From assembly GCF_020687685.1 (NCBI RefSeq), contig NZ_JAJEWM010000001.1:1736001-1800000 (forward strand): a stretch of 64,000 nt of DNA, written 5' to 3'. Positions 1-10,396 of the stretch are shown here, in pieces (position 1 is the stretch's first letter; each line of letters begins with the position of its first letter). The notes under the pieces are model-generated. The model did not search any database. It worked only from the letters and a program-made list of their open reading frames with translations, and was not told the origin of the DNA. A program made the translations under genes and the position numbers. Source of the DNA: Tessaracoccus sp. OS52. GTDB lineage: Bacteria > Actinomycetota > Actinomycetes > Propionibacteriales > Propionibacteriaceae.

Positions 1-1263
1 GACGATCAGCACGTCGGAACGCTCCGCCGCCGCCCTGCCCATCTGGGGACGCTTGGCCATGTCCCGGTCCCCGCCACAGCCCACCACCGTGATCACGCGC
101 TCGAACGACGCCCGCAATGCGTCGAGCGCGGCGGCCACCGCCTGTGGGGTGTGGGCGAAGTCGACGATCACCGTGGGGGCTGGGCCGGTCAACGCCAGCG
201 CCTGCATGCGACCGGGCACCTGCGCCGTCGCCAGGCCGGCCAGGATCTCCCCGGTGCCAACTCCGAGTGCCTCCAGCATCGCGACGGCCACGGCGGCGTC
301 GATCATGTTGTACCGGCCAGGCAATCCGATCACCAGTTCCAGGTTCTCGCCGTCACGCGAGAGCGTGGCGGCCCCGCCCAGCGGTTGCAGGGGAACGTAT
401 CCGGTCAGGCGGTAGCGCGCTGACTCCCCGGAACCGACCGTGATCACCTCCAGACCGGCGGCAGCGGCTCGGCGCGCGATCTCCGCCCCGTGTTCGTCGT
501 CGGTCCAGGCAACCGCGCGCCGCGCGTACTCCGGAGTGAACAGCGTGGCCTTGGACTCGAAGTAGTCCTCGACCGAAGGGTGGAAGTCGAGATGGTCATG
601 ACCCAGGTTGAGGAAGGCGGCGACGTCGAAGCGCAGACCCACCACGCGCTCCAGCTTCAGCGCATGGCTGGAGACCTCAAGGGCAACCGTGTCCGCCCCG
701 CGTTCCAGCATCACGGCCAGGAGGGCCTGGAGGTCCGGCGAGTCAGGCGTGGTGACGGTGTTGCGCCCGGAAGGAACGGCCACACCGTCGAGCCGGAAAC
801 CAATGGTGCCGACGGTCCCGACGCGACGTCCCGCCACCGCCAGGGCGGCTTCCAGCAGCGCCACCGTCGTGGTCTTCCCGTTCGTGCCCGTGACGCCCAG
901 CAGGGCGAGCCGGGCACCCGGGTCCCCGAAGAGCCGGCTGCTGACCAGTGCCATGTCGCGCCGCAGGTTTCCCGACACCAGGGTTGGCACACCCATGGCT
1001 CGCGCAGCGGCCTCCCCCGCCGCGTCGGTCAGCACCGCGGCGGCCCCGGCGGCGACGGCGGCTTCGGTGAAGTCGGCGCCATGGACCTTCTTCCCGGGAA
1101 GCCCGACGTAGAGCCAGCCGGGAGCGAGGTGGCGCGAGTCCAGGGAGATGCCGGTGATCGCGATGCGGGAGTCGACGTCGCCACGCAGTTCGATTCCCCC
1201 CACCAGTTCGGCGAGGGGAATCGGGGCGACGCTCGAGGGGCGGATTGCGCTCACTTCACTCAT
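1..1263 (-). CDS. murE: MurE Mur ligase, UDP-MurNAc-L-Ala-D-Glu : diamino acid ligase (3' end beyond window)
   Basis: This enzyme adds the third amino acid of the peptidoglycan stem peptide in the cytoplasm, using ATP. I translated the minus strand by hand: 421 codons run to the window edge without a stop. The ATP loop GTNGKTTT lies near residue 130. The substrate-binding stretch VALEVSSHAL and the block NLGHDHLDFH follow near residue 200, as in MurE/MurF ligases. The visible end, VVGCGGDRDMAKRPQMG, is where the family's DNPR-type motif is about to begin, so that specificity motif (diaminopimelate or lysine) lies outside the window. The ATG at 1263 overlaps the ftsI stop by 8 nt (ATGAGTGA), which suggests translational coupling in the dcw operon. 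Confidence 0.95.
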   Translation of the reverse strand, partial: MSEVSAIRPSSVAPIPLAELVGGIELRGDVDSRIAITGISLDSRHLAPGWLYVGLPGKKVHGADFTEAAVAAGAAAVLTDAAGEAAARAMGVPTLVSGNLRRDMALVSSRLFGDPGARLALLGVTGTNGKTTTVALLEAALAVAGRRVGTVGTIGFRLDGVAVPSGRNTVTTPDSPDLQALLAVMLERGADTVALEVSSHALKLERVVGLRFDVAAFLNLGHDHLDFHPSVEDYFESKATLFTPEYARRAVAWTDDEHGAEIARRAAAAGLEVITVGSGESARYRLTGYVPLQPLGGAATLSRDGENLELVIGLPGRYNMIDAAVAVAMLEALGVGTGEILAGLATAQVPGRMQALALTGPAPTVIVDFAHTPQAVAAALDALRASFERVITVVGCGGDRDMAKRPQMGRAAAERSDVLIV

Positions 1264-3280
1264 AGGTCAGGGGCTCGACGAGAGCCGGCGTGCTGGAGGG
1301 CAGGACGTTGTAGCGCGGCAGCGCCATCTGGAGGATGTTGTTCACCACCGGCAGTGCCAGCCGGCTGCCGAGGTTACCGTTGCTCGGCTGGTCCAGCACC
1401 ACGTAGACCACCAGTTGCGGATCCTCCGCCGGGGCGACCCCGACGAAGGAGGCGGTGTAGCCGTTGTAGCACTTGCACTTCGGGTCGAAGCGCTGCGCCG
1501 TACCCGACTTGCCCGCCGTGCGGTAACCCGGGATGGGGCGGTCCTTGCCCATCTGGGAGATGACCGCCTCCATCATGTTCACGGTCATCGCCGAGGCCTC
1601 CTCCGAGACGACGCGGTGCGACTCGGGCTCCGGTAACGGGAGCGACGACCCGTCGGCAGCGGTGGCGGACTTGATGATGGTCGGCTGGTGGTAGATGCCG
1701 CCGTTGACCACCGAGGCCACTGCGGCCGTCATCTGGACGGCCGAGACCGACAGGCCCTGCCCGAAGGAGATCTGGTCGCGGGTGTAGTCGGCCATGTCGG
1801 GGGCGGGCAGCGAGCCGGAGGTCTCACCGGGGAGCCCCGACCCGGGCTTCGCACCGAGCCCGAAGTCGGCCAGGTACTCGCGCAGCGTGTCCTTGGACAA
1901 CTGCCGGGTCAGGAGGATGGTGCCGATGTTGGAGGACTGCGCGATCACGCCGCGCGCGGTCAGCTGCAGGTCCCCGTGGCTGAAGGAGTCCCGGACGAAG
2001 CCGCCGCCAGACGCGATCCGCCCGGGCACCGCGACCTTGGTGTCGGGAGTCACGAGGCCCTGGTCGGCGAGGGCCGCCATCGTCAGCACCTTCTGCACCG
2101 AGCCGGGTTCGTAGGCGGCGCTGACTGCGGGGTTGCCGAGATCTCCGGAATCCACTGCACCGGGATCCGACGGGTCGTAGGAGGGCCCGTTGGCCAGCGC
2201 CAGGATCTCGCCGGAGTGGACGTCCATCACCACTGCCATGCCCGTTTTCGCGCCCGAGTTCTTCATACCGTCGGCCAGCGCCTGTTCGGTGAACCACTGC
2301 AGGTCGCTGTCCAGGGTGGTCTCGACGTCGACGCCGTCGACGGCCGGTGTCATGACGTTCTCACCCAGGGGGATGCGGCCGTAGGTGGAGGCGTCGTAGA
2401 TCTCCTGCCCCGGCTCGCCGTCGAGTTCATCGTTCAGGACAGCCTCGAGCCCCGCAGCACCCACGCCCTCCCCGTTGACGAAGCCAACGACGTTGCCGGC
2501 GAGGGCGTGCTGGGGGTAGGTGCGGATCGGGTCCGACGTGGCGAACAGCCCATGCCATGGCCTGCGGCCCTCCCCGTCCATGCCGGCCTTCATGTCCTTC
2601 TGGATCGCCGTCCAGGTGGCGGCGGGGACCTTCTTGGCGATGATCTCGTAGCGGGAGTCCGGGGTGGTGAGCACGTCCAGATAGGTGGCTTCGCGCCCAC
2701 CGAGGTGCTTGGCGAGGATGGCCGCCACCGCCTGGGGCGCGGCGGCCGCCTCCTCCTGCTTGCGCTCGCTCATCGGGTACCGCTTGTCCGCACCGTTGGT
2801 CATCACCATGTCGGGGTCCACGCTGATCAGCATGGCCGGTTCGGTGGCCGCCAGCACCACGCCGTTGCGGTCCGTGATGGAACCGCGGGTGGCCGCGAGC
2901 TCGCGCGTGGACTGCATCTTCTCGGCGGCCTGCGCCGCCATGGCCTGGGAGTCGAACGCCTGCAACTGGAGGGCCCGGCCGACGCAAACGGTCACCAGCA
3001 GGGCCATGACCACCATGAAGGCGCGGATCCGCGTGGAGGAGCGCCCCACGGGCAGCCGCCAGGTGCGGCGATAGCTGCGAGACCTGCGCTTCGTCGGTGA
3101 CGCCGCGCCCGCCGTCCTGGTGGTTGGACGATTCCGCTCGGGGCGTGCCGGCGCCACCCGCCGCCTGTTGGCGGTGTGGGGGTGGCGCGTGGAACCAGCC
3201 CCCGACCTGGAAACCTGGGACCTCGAGCGGGACTCCGCTGCCCTCCCGGTCTGGCCAGTGCGGCGACGCTCGTTGCTCAC
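1256..3280 (-). CDS. ftsI: FtsI/PbpB, septal peptidoglycan transpeptidase (class B PBP)
   Basis: Class B penicillin-binding protein that cross-links septal peptidoglycan outside the membrane as part of the divisome. The 674-residue product has a long, very basic cytoplasmic tail (about residues 1-84), one transmembrane helix (about 86-104), a dimerisation region and a transpeptidase domain. The three active-site motifs are visible: SVQK (SxxK, about residue 394), SSN (SxN, about 448) and KSGT (KTG class, about 590). The gene overlaps the upstream ftsL-like gene by 4 nt and murE by 8 nt, so it sits inside one operon. The Arg-rich N-terminal tail is longer than in most bacteria but common in actinobacteria. 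Confidence 0.95.
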   Translation of the reverse strand: MSNERRRTGQTGRAAESRSRSQVSRSGAGSTRHPHTANRRRVAPARPERNRPTTRTAGAASPTKRRSRSYRRTWRLPVGRSSTRIRAFMVVMALLVTVCVGRALQLQAFDSQAMAAQAAEKMQSTRELAATRGSITDRNGVVLAATEPAMLISVDPDMVMTNGADKRYPMSERKQEEAAAAPQAVAAILAKHLGGREATYLDVLTTPDSRYEIIAKKVPAATWTAIQKDMKAGMDGEGRRPWHGLFATSDPIRTYPQHALAGNVVGFVNGEGVGAAGLEAVLNDELDGEPGQEIYDASTYGRIPLGENVMTPAVDGVDVETTLDSDLQWFTEQALADGMKNSGAKTGMAVVMDVHSGEILALANGPSYDPSDPGAVDSGDLGNPAVSAAYEPGSVQKVLTMAALADQGLVTPDTKVAVPGRIASGGGFVRDSFSHGDLQLTARGVIAQSSNIGTILLTRQLSKDTLREYLADFGLGAKPGSGLPGETSGSLPAPDMADYTRDQISFGQGLSVSAVQMTAAVASVVNGGIYHQPTIIKSATAADGSSLPLPEPESHRVVSEEASAMTVNMMEAVISQMGKDRPIPGYRTAGKSGTAQRFDPKCKCYNGYTASFVGVAPAEDPQLVVYVVLDQPSNGNLGSRLALPVVNNILQMALPRYNVLPSSTPALVEPLTYE

Positions 3281-3792
3281 CGGACCCCTCCCTGCGGCGC
3301 GACGGGCAGGGTGGCGCCATCCCCGACGCCCGCCACGACGTCGGGCTGGGGTTCCCTGGTCCGCGGCAGCGGTGGCAGCCGGCGCAGGTAGGTGGCCTCG
3401 TCACCCGTGACGGGGGTGGGCTCGCCGACGATGCTTCCGTCGGCAAGGTTGATGAACGCCGGGTACGGATTCGGCACCATCCCCAGCTCGGAAGCACGCA
3501 TGGCCAGCGAGGCGCTGCTGGACCTGCTCTGCAGCTCGGTGGTCAGTGCGGCAGCGGTGTAGCCCAGTTCGGTCGCCTCCTTGCGCAAGGACGCGAGTTC
3601 ACGCGACTGAGCCGAGACCGACGTGGTGACCACCATGACCAGTGCCAGGCCGATGGCCACCAGGACCGTGATCACCACGCCGAAACCGACGTTGGACATC
3701 ACCGGCCGCCGGGAGGCAACGAGCAGGAGCCGGGGCTTTCGCGCCGCCCGGGTGGCGTTGTCGGTGTCGAACGTCACTGGCTGGGCACTCAT
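3277..3792 (-). CDS. FtsL-like divisome protein
   Basis: A 171-residue bitopic membrane protein. It has a short cytoplasmic N-terminus, one hydrophobic helix at about residues 35-57, then a heptad-like coiled coil (about 60-95, [12 protein letters not shown] onward) and a Pro-rich tail. Size, topology and position between rsmH and ftsI match the FtsL/septum-initiator gene of actinobacterial dcw clusters, which joins FtsQ and FtsB in activating FtsW-FtsI. FtsL is poorly conserved in sequence, so the name rests on synteny and topology. The start ATG overlaps the rsmH stop, and its own stop overlaps the ftsI start, by 4 nt each. Confidence 0.8.
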   Translation of the reverse strand: MSAQPVTFDTDNATRAARKPRLLLVASRRPVMSNVGFGVVITVLVAIGLALVMVVTTSVSAQSRELASLRKEATELGYTAAALTTELQSRSSSASLAMRASELGMVPNPYPAFINLADGSIVGEPTPVTGDEATYLRRLPPLPRTREPQPDVVAGVGDGATLPVAPQGGVR

Positions 3793-4754
3793 GCTGCCTT
3801 CCTGATTCGTTCGGCGACCCGCAGCCGTGCGGAGGCGGCTCGAGGATTGGAGGCGACCTCCTGTTCGTCAGGGCGCTCCGCACCCTTCGTGATCACGCGG
3901 AGCTCGGGCAGCAGGTGCTCGGGCACCACGGGCAGATTGCGAGGGGCCCGGTCACTGGACCCGACTGTGAAGGCGCGCTTGACGAGGCGGTCCTCAAGCG
4001 AGTGGTAGGCCAGGACGGCGAGCCGGCCCCCGACGGCGAGCGCGGAGATGGCCGCGGGAACCACGCCCTCCAGCGCCTGCAGCTCCTCGTTGACCTCGAT
4101 GCGAAGCGCCTGGAAGGTGCGCTTGGCCGGGTGTCCGCCGGTGTGGCGGGCAGCTGCGGGGATGGCGTCGGCGATCACCTCGACGAGGCGACCGGACCGG
4201 GCGAACGGCTCCGTCTGGCGGGCCGCGACGATGGCGGTCGCGATCCTGTCGGCGAAGCGCTCCTCCCCGTAGCGTTTGAGGATTCGCGCCAGCGAGCCTG
4301 CGTCGTAGGTGTTGACCACGTCGGCCGCCGTGGGTCCCGTCGTCGGGTTCATGCGCATGTCCAGGGGGGCGTCGACGGAGTAGGCGAAGCCTCGCTCGGC
4401 GCGGTCGATCTGCAGGGAACTGAGGCCCAGGTCGAGCAGGATGGCGTCAACCTCTCCCACACCGAGGTCGGCCAGGACGTCGGGGAGTTCGTCGTAGACG
4501 GCATGGACCAAAGTGGCGCGCTCGGCGAGTTCCCCGAGCCGCTCCCGTGCGACCTCATGGGCGTCGGGATCCCGGTCGATGCCGATCAGCCGCACGCCGG
4601 GGAAGGCCTTCAGTATCGCGATGGCGTGACCGCCGAGACCGAGGGTGCCGTCGACGTAGACCGCACCCGGGCGAGTGAGCGACGGACGCAGCAACTCCAC
4701 GATCCGGTCACGCATGACCGGATCGTGGACGTCGGCGAACCGTGACTCCATCAT
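3789..4754 (-). CDS. rsmH: RsmH (MraW), 16S rRNA cytosine-1402 N4-methyltransferase
   Basis: S-adenosylmethionine-dependent methyltransferase of 321 residues that modifies 16S rRNA C1402 at the ribosomal P site. The SAM-binding glycine loop [10 protein letters not shown] (about residues 36-45) is present. So are the acidic strand [12 protein letters not shown] and the late family block [15 protein letters not shown] (about 220). The length is normal. Two adjacent Met codons start the frame (4754 and 4751) behind an AAGGG ribosome site. It follows mraZ after a 129-nt gap in which I see no gene, and it is coupled to the ftsL-like gene by an ATGA overlap. Confidence 0.95.
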   Translation of the reverse strand: MMESRFADVHDPVMRDRIVELLRPSLTRPGAVYVDGTLGLGGHAIAILKAFPGVRLIGIDRDPDAHEVARERLGELAERATLVHAVYDELPDVLADLGVGEVDAILLDLGLSSLQIDRAERGFAYSVDAPLDMRMNPTTGPTAADVVNTYDAGSLARILKRYGEERFADRIATAIVAARQTEPFARSGRLVEVIADAIPAAARHTGGHPAKRTFQALRIEVNEELQALEGVVPAAISALAVGGRLAVLAYHSLEDRLVKRAFTVGSSDRAPRNLPVVPEHLLPELRVITKGAERPDEQEVASNPRAASARLRVAERIRKAA

Positions 4755-4883
4755 TCGACCCTTTCCCTGCTTTCTGCCTTCGCACCTGCGGTGCTGGTTC
4801 CCTTCCGGTCCACCTGACCTGACATCGGGGAAGTGAAGTCAGGGCAGTGGGTTCCGGCCGGGAGCCGGCGCCTCAGCTGCGAG

Positions 4884-5327
4884 TCATTGCCCCAGCCGGG
4901 ACAAGAACTCCTCATCCAGTTCCGCGAAGCCCTTCTCCTGGCCGGCGGAGTATTCATCCCAGAGCTTCTGGTCCCAGATCTCGGCGCGGTTCATCGCACC
5001 GATCACCACGACGTCGCGATCCAGAGAGGCATAGGTGCGCAGGATCGGGGGGATCGTGACGCGGCCCTGCTTGTCCGGAACTTCGAAGCTGGCCCCGGCG
5101 CTGAGCATGCGCTGGTAGTCGCGGACCTGCTTCACGGTGGAGGGAGCCGAGGCGATCTCGGCCATCATCGCCTCGAACGTGGCGGTGGGGTAGACGGCCA
5201 GAGCGCGCTCCTGGGTGCGCGTGACCACGAGTCCGTCGGCGAGTTGGTCCCGGAACCTGGCGGGCAGGATCAACCGGCCCTTCTCGTCCAGCTTGGGCTG
5301 GTACGTACCGAGGAACACCGATGTCAC
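4884..5327 (-). CDS. mraZ: MraZ, transcriptional regulator of the dcw cluster
   Basis: MraZ forms a ring of two SpoVT/AbrB-like DNA-binding repeats per subunit and represses the division and cell-wall cluster it heads. The 147-residue product begins [17 protein letters not shown] and repeats the pattern as [15 protein letters not shown] near residue 80, giving the expected two domains. The start is a GTG at 5327 preceded by a GGAG/AGGGG-rich ribosome site. An array of 10-bp-spaced GTGGG repeats lies 26-66 bp upstream, consistent with autoregulation. Confidence 0.95.
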   Translation of the reverse strand: MTSVFLGTYQPKLDEKGRLILPARFRDQLADGLVVTRTQERALAVYPTATFEAMMAEIASAPSTVKQVRDYQRMLSAGASFEVPDKQGRVTIPPILRTYASLDRDVVVIGAMNRAEIWDQKLWDEYSAGQEKGFAELDEEFLSRLGQ

Positions 5328-5353
5328 CCCCTACCTCTCCGAAATCCACTCAA

Positions 5354-5393
5354 CGTCCTCCACTTGCCCCCACATTACCCCACATTCCCCCAC
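5354..5393 (-). promoter_or_regulatory. MraZ-box array upstream of mraZ
   Basis: Read on the minus strand, three units, GTGGGGGAAT, GTGGGGTAAT and GTGGGGGCAA, follow one another at an exact 10-bp period. A weaker fourth, GTGGAGGACG, ends at 5354. Known MraZ sites are three or more TGGGN units separated by 5 nt, also a 10-bp period. I could not assign the matching -35/-10 elements with confidence. Confidence 0.8.
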
Positions 5394-5520
5394 CTGCCCA
5401 TGGATTGGAGGTGCAGGACTTGTCGCGTGTTGGGAGGGACGCGGCTTCGGCTCCGCGGGAGCAACTACGCTGAACCATTGAGTGCCGCCGAGACGGCGCG
5501 GAACTGGAGAAGGAGTACCG

Positions 5521-6489
<969 letters not shown>

Positions 6490-6491
6490 GG

Positions 6492-7742
6492 TTGAGCGCG
6501 CCCACATTGCGGCTGACCGGACGGGGACTGGCACTGCTGGTCCTCGGGATAGTCATCGCTGTGGCTGCGGCGATGGTCGGCGAACCGGACCTGGTTTGGG
6601 TCGGGGTGTTCCTGGTCTCCCTGCCGGTGCTTGCCCTCGGCTTCGTCGGCCTCACCCGTCCCCGCCTCACGATGGAACGTCGCGTCGAACCTCCCGAGGT
6701 TCCACTGGGCAGCCGACCGCGCGTGGTGCTGGAGCTCCGGAACCGCAACCCTGTCGCTGTGGCTGCCCTCGACTTCCGGGACAAGGCCCCCTCCGAGTTC
6801 GGCTCCGACGCCAGGTTCACGCTGCTGCGCGGCCTTGGTGCGTGGCGGCAACCTGTGGGCTACGACCTGCGGGCGGACCATCGCGGACACTTCCGGCTGG
6901 GCCCCCTGCGCGCCACGGCTATCGACCCGATGGCCCTGGCCCGCTACAGCTGGTCCGTCCCCGGCGACGACGCGACGCTCAGCGTCACCCCACGGGTGTG
7001 GGCGCTCACCAGGCTGCGCGACAGCATGGGTGCGGGCTCCTCGGGCGATGCCACCCCACAGCGGATCGGCCAGGCGGGACAGGACGACGTCCTCGTCCGG
7101 GAGCACCGGCATGGCGACGACCTGAGGCGCGTCCACTGGCGCATGAGCGCAAAGCAGGGGGAACTGATGGTTCGCCTCGAGGAGCATCCCTGGGACCCGT
7201 CGGCGACGCTGGTGATCGACACCAGACGAAGTGCCCACTTCGGGCAGGGCCCGGAGGGCACCCTCGAGTGGTGCATCTCGCTGGGCGCCTCGGTCGCCGC
7301 GCAACTGCTCGCGGGCCGGTACCGCATCACGATCCTCTCCGCCGACGCCGAAGTCCTCGCGCCGGGACACGTCGACGCGCTGTCCGGGCGCAACCGGATG
7401 CTGCGGCGGCTCACGGACCTCGAAGCCTCCGGGGCCTCGACCCTCATGGAGGGTCTGGAGGACCCGACCGGGACGGGCAACTCCCAGTCCATCGTCGGCG
7501 CGCTGGGGATGCTGACCGCCGGGGACGCCGCGGCGCTGACCGCGGTCGGCTCCCGGATGCTCCACTGCACGGCCCTGGTCCCGGACGCCTCCGCCTTCGG
7601 AGCAGCTGCCGAGGCGGCCTCCGTGCACGACGACGCCTGCAGGTTGCTGGAGTCCAGCGGCTGGACCGTGGAGCGTTACCGACCGGGCCAGTCGGTACCC
7701 AGTGCGTGGACGGCCATGATCGCTCGCCGGGAGGCCCGGTGA
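6492..7742 (+). CDS. DUF58 domain membrane protein
   Basis: A 416-residue protein with two N-terminal membrane helices (about residues 10-50), a beta-rich middle and the DUF58 block VREHRHGDDLRRVHWRMSA near residue 205. That block is the family signature (GD-x-x-R-x-x-HW). The C-terminal half resembles a vWA-like fold. DUF58 proteins almost always accompany MoxR ATPases; the molecular role is unproven. The TTG start at 6492 is two bases after the moxR stop, with only a weak GAGG overlap as ribosome site. A second TTG lies at 6507, so the start is uncertain by five residues. The stop overlaps the next gene by 4 nt. Confidence 0.9.
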   Translation: MSAPTLRLTGRGLALLVLGIVIAVAAAMVGEPDLVWVGVFLVSLPVLALGFVGLTRPRLTMERRVEPPEVPLGSRPRVVLELRNRNPVAVAALDFRDKAPSEFGSDARFTLLRGLGAWRQPVGYDLRADHRGHFRLGPLRATAIDPMALARYSWSVPGDDATLSVTPRVWALTRLRDSMGAGSSGDATPQRIGQAGQDDVLVREHRHGDDLRRVHWRMSAKQGELMVRLEEHPWDPSATLVIDTRRSAHFGQGPEGTLEWCISLGASVAAQLLAGRYRITILSADAEVLAPGHVDALSGRNRMLRRLTDLEASGASTLMEGLEDPTGTGNSQSIVGALGMLTAGDAAALTAVGSRMLHCTALVPDASAFGAAAEAASVHDDACRLLESSGWTVERYRPGQSVPSAWTAMIARREAR

Positions 7743-9925
7743 GGTTCTCCCACTCCCCCCTCAACTCGGTCACCATCGCCGTCGCAGTCTGGCTCGCGGC
7801 TTGGAGCGTGCAGCCGCTGCTAGCGGAGGCCGCTTACATGGGCTGGGTCGGCGTCCTGGTCGCCGCCTCAGCGCTCACCGGAGCCCTGGCCGTGCTGGCC
7901 CGGATGCCACGGCTGGTTGCGATCCTGTTGCAGTTGGCCGTCCTGGCGGCGCTGTTGGTCTGGCGCGGGCTCTCCGAGGCTGCCAGCGTCACGGGAGCCG
8001 CCGACGTCGGACGCGTGGAGTCATTGGTAGCCCTGGCGGAGTCCGGTGTCCGGACGGTCAGGGAGGGGAGCCTGCCGCTGCCCAGTGAGGCAGGGCTGAT
8101 GTGGCTCATCGGCTGCGCGATCGCCCTGATCATCATCTCCCTCGAACTGCTCGTGAACGGGCTGGAACAACCGGCCTGGTCCATGGCCCCGCTGGGCGTG
8201 CTGTACGGCATCGGCGCGCTGGCGATCCCTTCCGAGATGAGCTTCCGGCACTTCCTGCTGGTCGCGATCGGTTACGTCGCCATCCTCCTGGTGACCACCG
8301 GCTTCGGAAACGGAAGGCGGGCGGGGACGAGGTCACAGCTGAACGGGTTCCAGGCCTCGCGGGCTGGGGCGGGGGCCGCCCTGGCCGCCGTCGCGGTGGC
8401 GTTGGCGCTGTTCGTCACACCCGCGGTCCCCCTGGCGCAGAAGCAACCGTGGCTGGAGGCGGGCAGCGACGCCCCGATCCAGCTCAGTGACCCGACCATC
8501 CAGCTCAACGAGAACCTGACCCGTCCGGAAGAGACCGACGTCCTGTTCTACCGCACCGGCGACGGGCAGCCCACCTACCTGCGAACGGTCGCGCTGTCCC
8601 GGTTGACGACCAGCGGAGCGCAGCTGGTGCCGATGCAGCTCGAGACCAACGACCTCCAAGGGGTCTATGAGGCTCCGGGAGAGCGCGTCGAGGTCGAGGT
8701 CGAGATGGTCTACCCGTCGGAGTACCTGCCGGTGCCGTTCGCCGTCGACGGTTTCCAGGCCTCCGGCCGCTGGGCGCACGACCCCGACACGCTCGCAGTG
8801 GTGGCCACCGGCAGCGACCGGGTGAACCAGACCTCCGCCCTGCGGTATCGCGCCACCGCAACCGCGCCCAACCCGGACCGGGAGGCACTGGACGCCGCGA
8901 TGGCCGGCTCCGACCCTGCGGGCGAGGAGACAGTGCGGGTTCCCGATGGGTTGGACCCCCAGGTCCGGGCGTTGACCGACGAGGTCACCGCAGCCGCGAC
9001 CACCGACGGCATGAAGGCCCAGGCCATCCAGAACTTCCTGCGCTCCGACCCGTTCCAGTACAGCCTGGAGGCGCCCCGTTCAACCAGTCTGGACGCGATC
9101 AGCGCGTTCCTGCTCGAGACGCGTTCCGGCTACTGCATCCACTTCGCGGCCGCGATGGTGACCATGGCCCGCATCGAGGGCATCCCGTCCCGAATGGCCG
9201 TCGGGTTCACACCCGGTGAGGCCAGCGAGGACGGGTTCCGGGTGACCACCCACAACATGCACACCTGGCCCGAGTTGTACTTCGAGGGCCTCGGCTGGGT
9301 TCCGTTCGAGCCCACCAAGTCGGTGGCCGCTCCTCCCGAGTACACGGACCCGGACACCGACCCCTCCGCGCAGCCATCGCCGTCTCCCAGCCCGTCGCCC
9401 TCGCCCTCCCCGACGGGACCGGTCTCGCCGTCGCCGTCGCCGAGCCCGACGTCACCTCCGCAGGTGCCTGACGGCCAGGATGACTCCTCCGCGCTGGGCT
9501 GGTGGATCCTGTTCGGCGCCCTGTTCCTGGTGGCGGCGCCCTGGTTGGTCCGCACCGGGGCGAGGTCGTGGCGGCTGCGGCCGGGCCAGCCTCCGGTCGA
9601 AGCAGCCGTGTCTGCCTGGGAAGAGGTGCGCGCCACCTTCGTGGACCTGGGACTCGACTGGAACGAGCACAGCCCCACGTTGGCGGCGCGGGCGATGTCC
9701 GGTGAGGTGTCGGAGTCCAGCGCCGCAATGTTGACCAGCATCGCGACTTCCGTCGAGCGCGCACGGTTCGCCCGGGGCGGCGCCGACGTGTCCGGACTCG
9801 GCGCGCAGGTGAAGGGGCTACGCAGGGACCTGCTGCGAACACAGTCCGGCAGCCGGCAGGTCCGGGCGTTGTTCCTGCCGCTGTCCCTGCTGCCCGAGCG
9901 GCTGCGTTCCGTCGTGGGGCAATGA
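7739..9925 (+). CDS. TgpA-like membrane transglutaminase (DUF3488 / transglutaminase core)
   Basis: A 728-residue protein with about six N-terminal membrane helices, then an extracellular transglutaminase-like domain. The nucleophile region is SGYCIHFAAAM (Cys near residue 464) and the His region HNMHTWPELYFEGLGW is near 505. After it come a Ser/Pro repeat linker (about 543-577), one more helix (about 586-604) and a cytoplasmic tail. Such proteins are envelope peptidases or cross-linkers of unknown substrate. The GTG at 7739 overlaps the DUF58 stop (GTGA) behind CGGGAGG. The frame stays open upstream into the DUF58 gene, but that part is a shadow. Confidence 0.9.
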   Translation: MRFSHSPLNSVTIAVAVWLAAWSVQPLLAEAAYMGWVGVLVAASALTGALAVLARMPRLVAILLQLAVLAALLVWRGLSEAASVTGAADVGRVESLVALAESGVRTVREGSLPLPSEAGLMWLIGCAIALIIISLELLVNGLEQPAWSMAPLGVLYGIGALAIPSEMSFRHFLLVAIGYVAILLVTTGFGNGRRAGTRSQLNGFQASRAGAGAALAAVAVALALFVTPAVPLAQKQPWLEAGSDAPIQLSDPTIQLNENLTRPEETDVLFYRTGDGQPTYLRTVALSRLTTSGAQLVPMQLETNDLQGVYEAPGERVEVEVEMVYPSEYLPVPFAVDGFQASGRWAHDPDTLAVVATGSDRVNQTSALRYRATATAPNPDREALDAAMAGSDPAGEETVRVPDGLDPQVRALTDEVTAAATTDGMKAQAIQNFLRSDPFQYSLEAPRSTSLDAISAFLLETRSGYCIHFAAAMVTMARIEGIPSRMAVGFTPGEASEDGFRVTTHNMHTWPELYFEGLGWVPFEPTKSVAAPPEYTDPDTDPSAQPSPSPSPSPSPSPTGPVSPSPSPSPTSPPQVPDGQDDSSALGWWILFGALFLVAAPWLVRTGARSWRLRPGQPPVEAAVSAWEEVRATFVDLGLDWNEHSPTLAARAMSGEVSESSAAMLTSIATSVERARFARGGADVSGLGAQVKGLRRDLLRTQSGSRQVRALFLPLSLLPERLRSVVGQ

Positions 9926-9941
9926 CGTCTTCGATTCTCTT

Positions 9942-9968
9942 TTGCCCATTGCGGGGCGGACATACAAT
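9942..9968 (+). promoter_or_regulatory. Candidate promoter of the DUF3040 gene
   Basis: TTGCCC at 9942-9947 and TACAAT at 9963-9968 are separated by 15 bp (16 if TTTGCC is used). The -10 matches the consensus well and a ribosome site AGGAG and ATG follow at 9989 and 9999. Confidence 0.45.
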
Positions 9969-9998
9969 GGTCCCACGGCGCAACACCTAGGAGTCCGG

Positions 9999-10394
9999 AT
10001 GGCTTTGTCAGAGCAGGAGCGCAAGCTGCTGGAGCAGCTTGAGGCGTCCCTCATGGCCGATGACCCGAAGTTGGCCGAGACTCTCCGGGGGACCAGCAGC
10101 ATTCGCATCCACCGTCGGCGCGCCACTGTCGCCGGTCTCGGTTTCATCGCTGGCGTCGTCGTCCTGATCGCAGGGGTCCAGATCAATCCCCTCGTGAGCA
10201 TCGGCGGGTTCCTGCTCATGCTCGCGGCCGCCATCATCGCGGTGAACTCATGGCAGCGCGTGGCCGGAGAGGACGACAAGGGAGAATCACCCGCGCGTCC
10301 CGATGACCACCCGGGCCCGAAGCCGACGAGCCAGGACTTCATGGAGAAACTCGAGGAGCGCTGGCGCCGCCGACAGGACGGCGGAGACCTCTAG
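9999..10394 (+). CDS. DUF3040 small membrane protein
   Basis: A 131-residue protein starting MALSEQERKLLEQLEASL, the family hallmark: a soluble N-terminal helix that often reads LSEhEqrlLeqlE. Two close membrane helices follow (about residues 46-85), then a charged tail. DUF3040 genes lie near mraZ in many actinobacteria; function unknown. The ATG at 9999 with AGGAG 5 nt before it is preferred over the in-frame upstream ATG at 9942, which has no ribosome site and would swallow the promoter. It ends 2 nt from the convergent dinB stop, leaving no room for a terminator. Confidence 0.88.
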   Translation: MALSEQERKLLEQLEASLMADDPKLAETLRGTSSIRIHRRRATVAGLGFIAGVVVLIAGVQINPLVSIGGFLLMLAAAIIAVNSWQRVAGEDDKGESPARPDDHPGPKPTSQDFMEKLEERWRRRQDGGDL

Positions 10395-10396
10395 GT

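Noticed and set aside
1688-3100. 470-codon frame opposite ftsI
   Set aside because: Antisense shadow; ftsI has all three transpeptidase motifs.
6596-7738. Upstream extension of the transglutaminase frame
   Set aside because: It lies inside the DUF58 gene, has a non-natural composition, and a GTG with a ribosome site stands at 7739.
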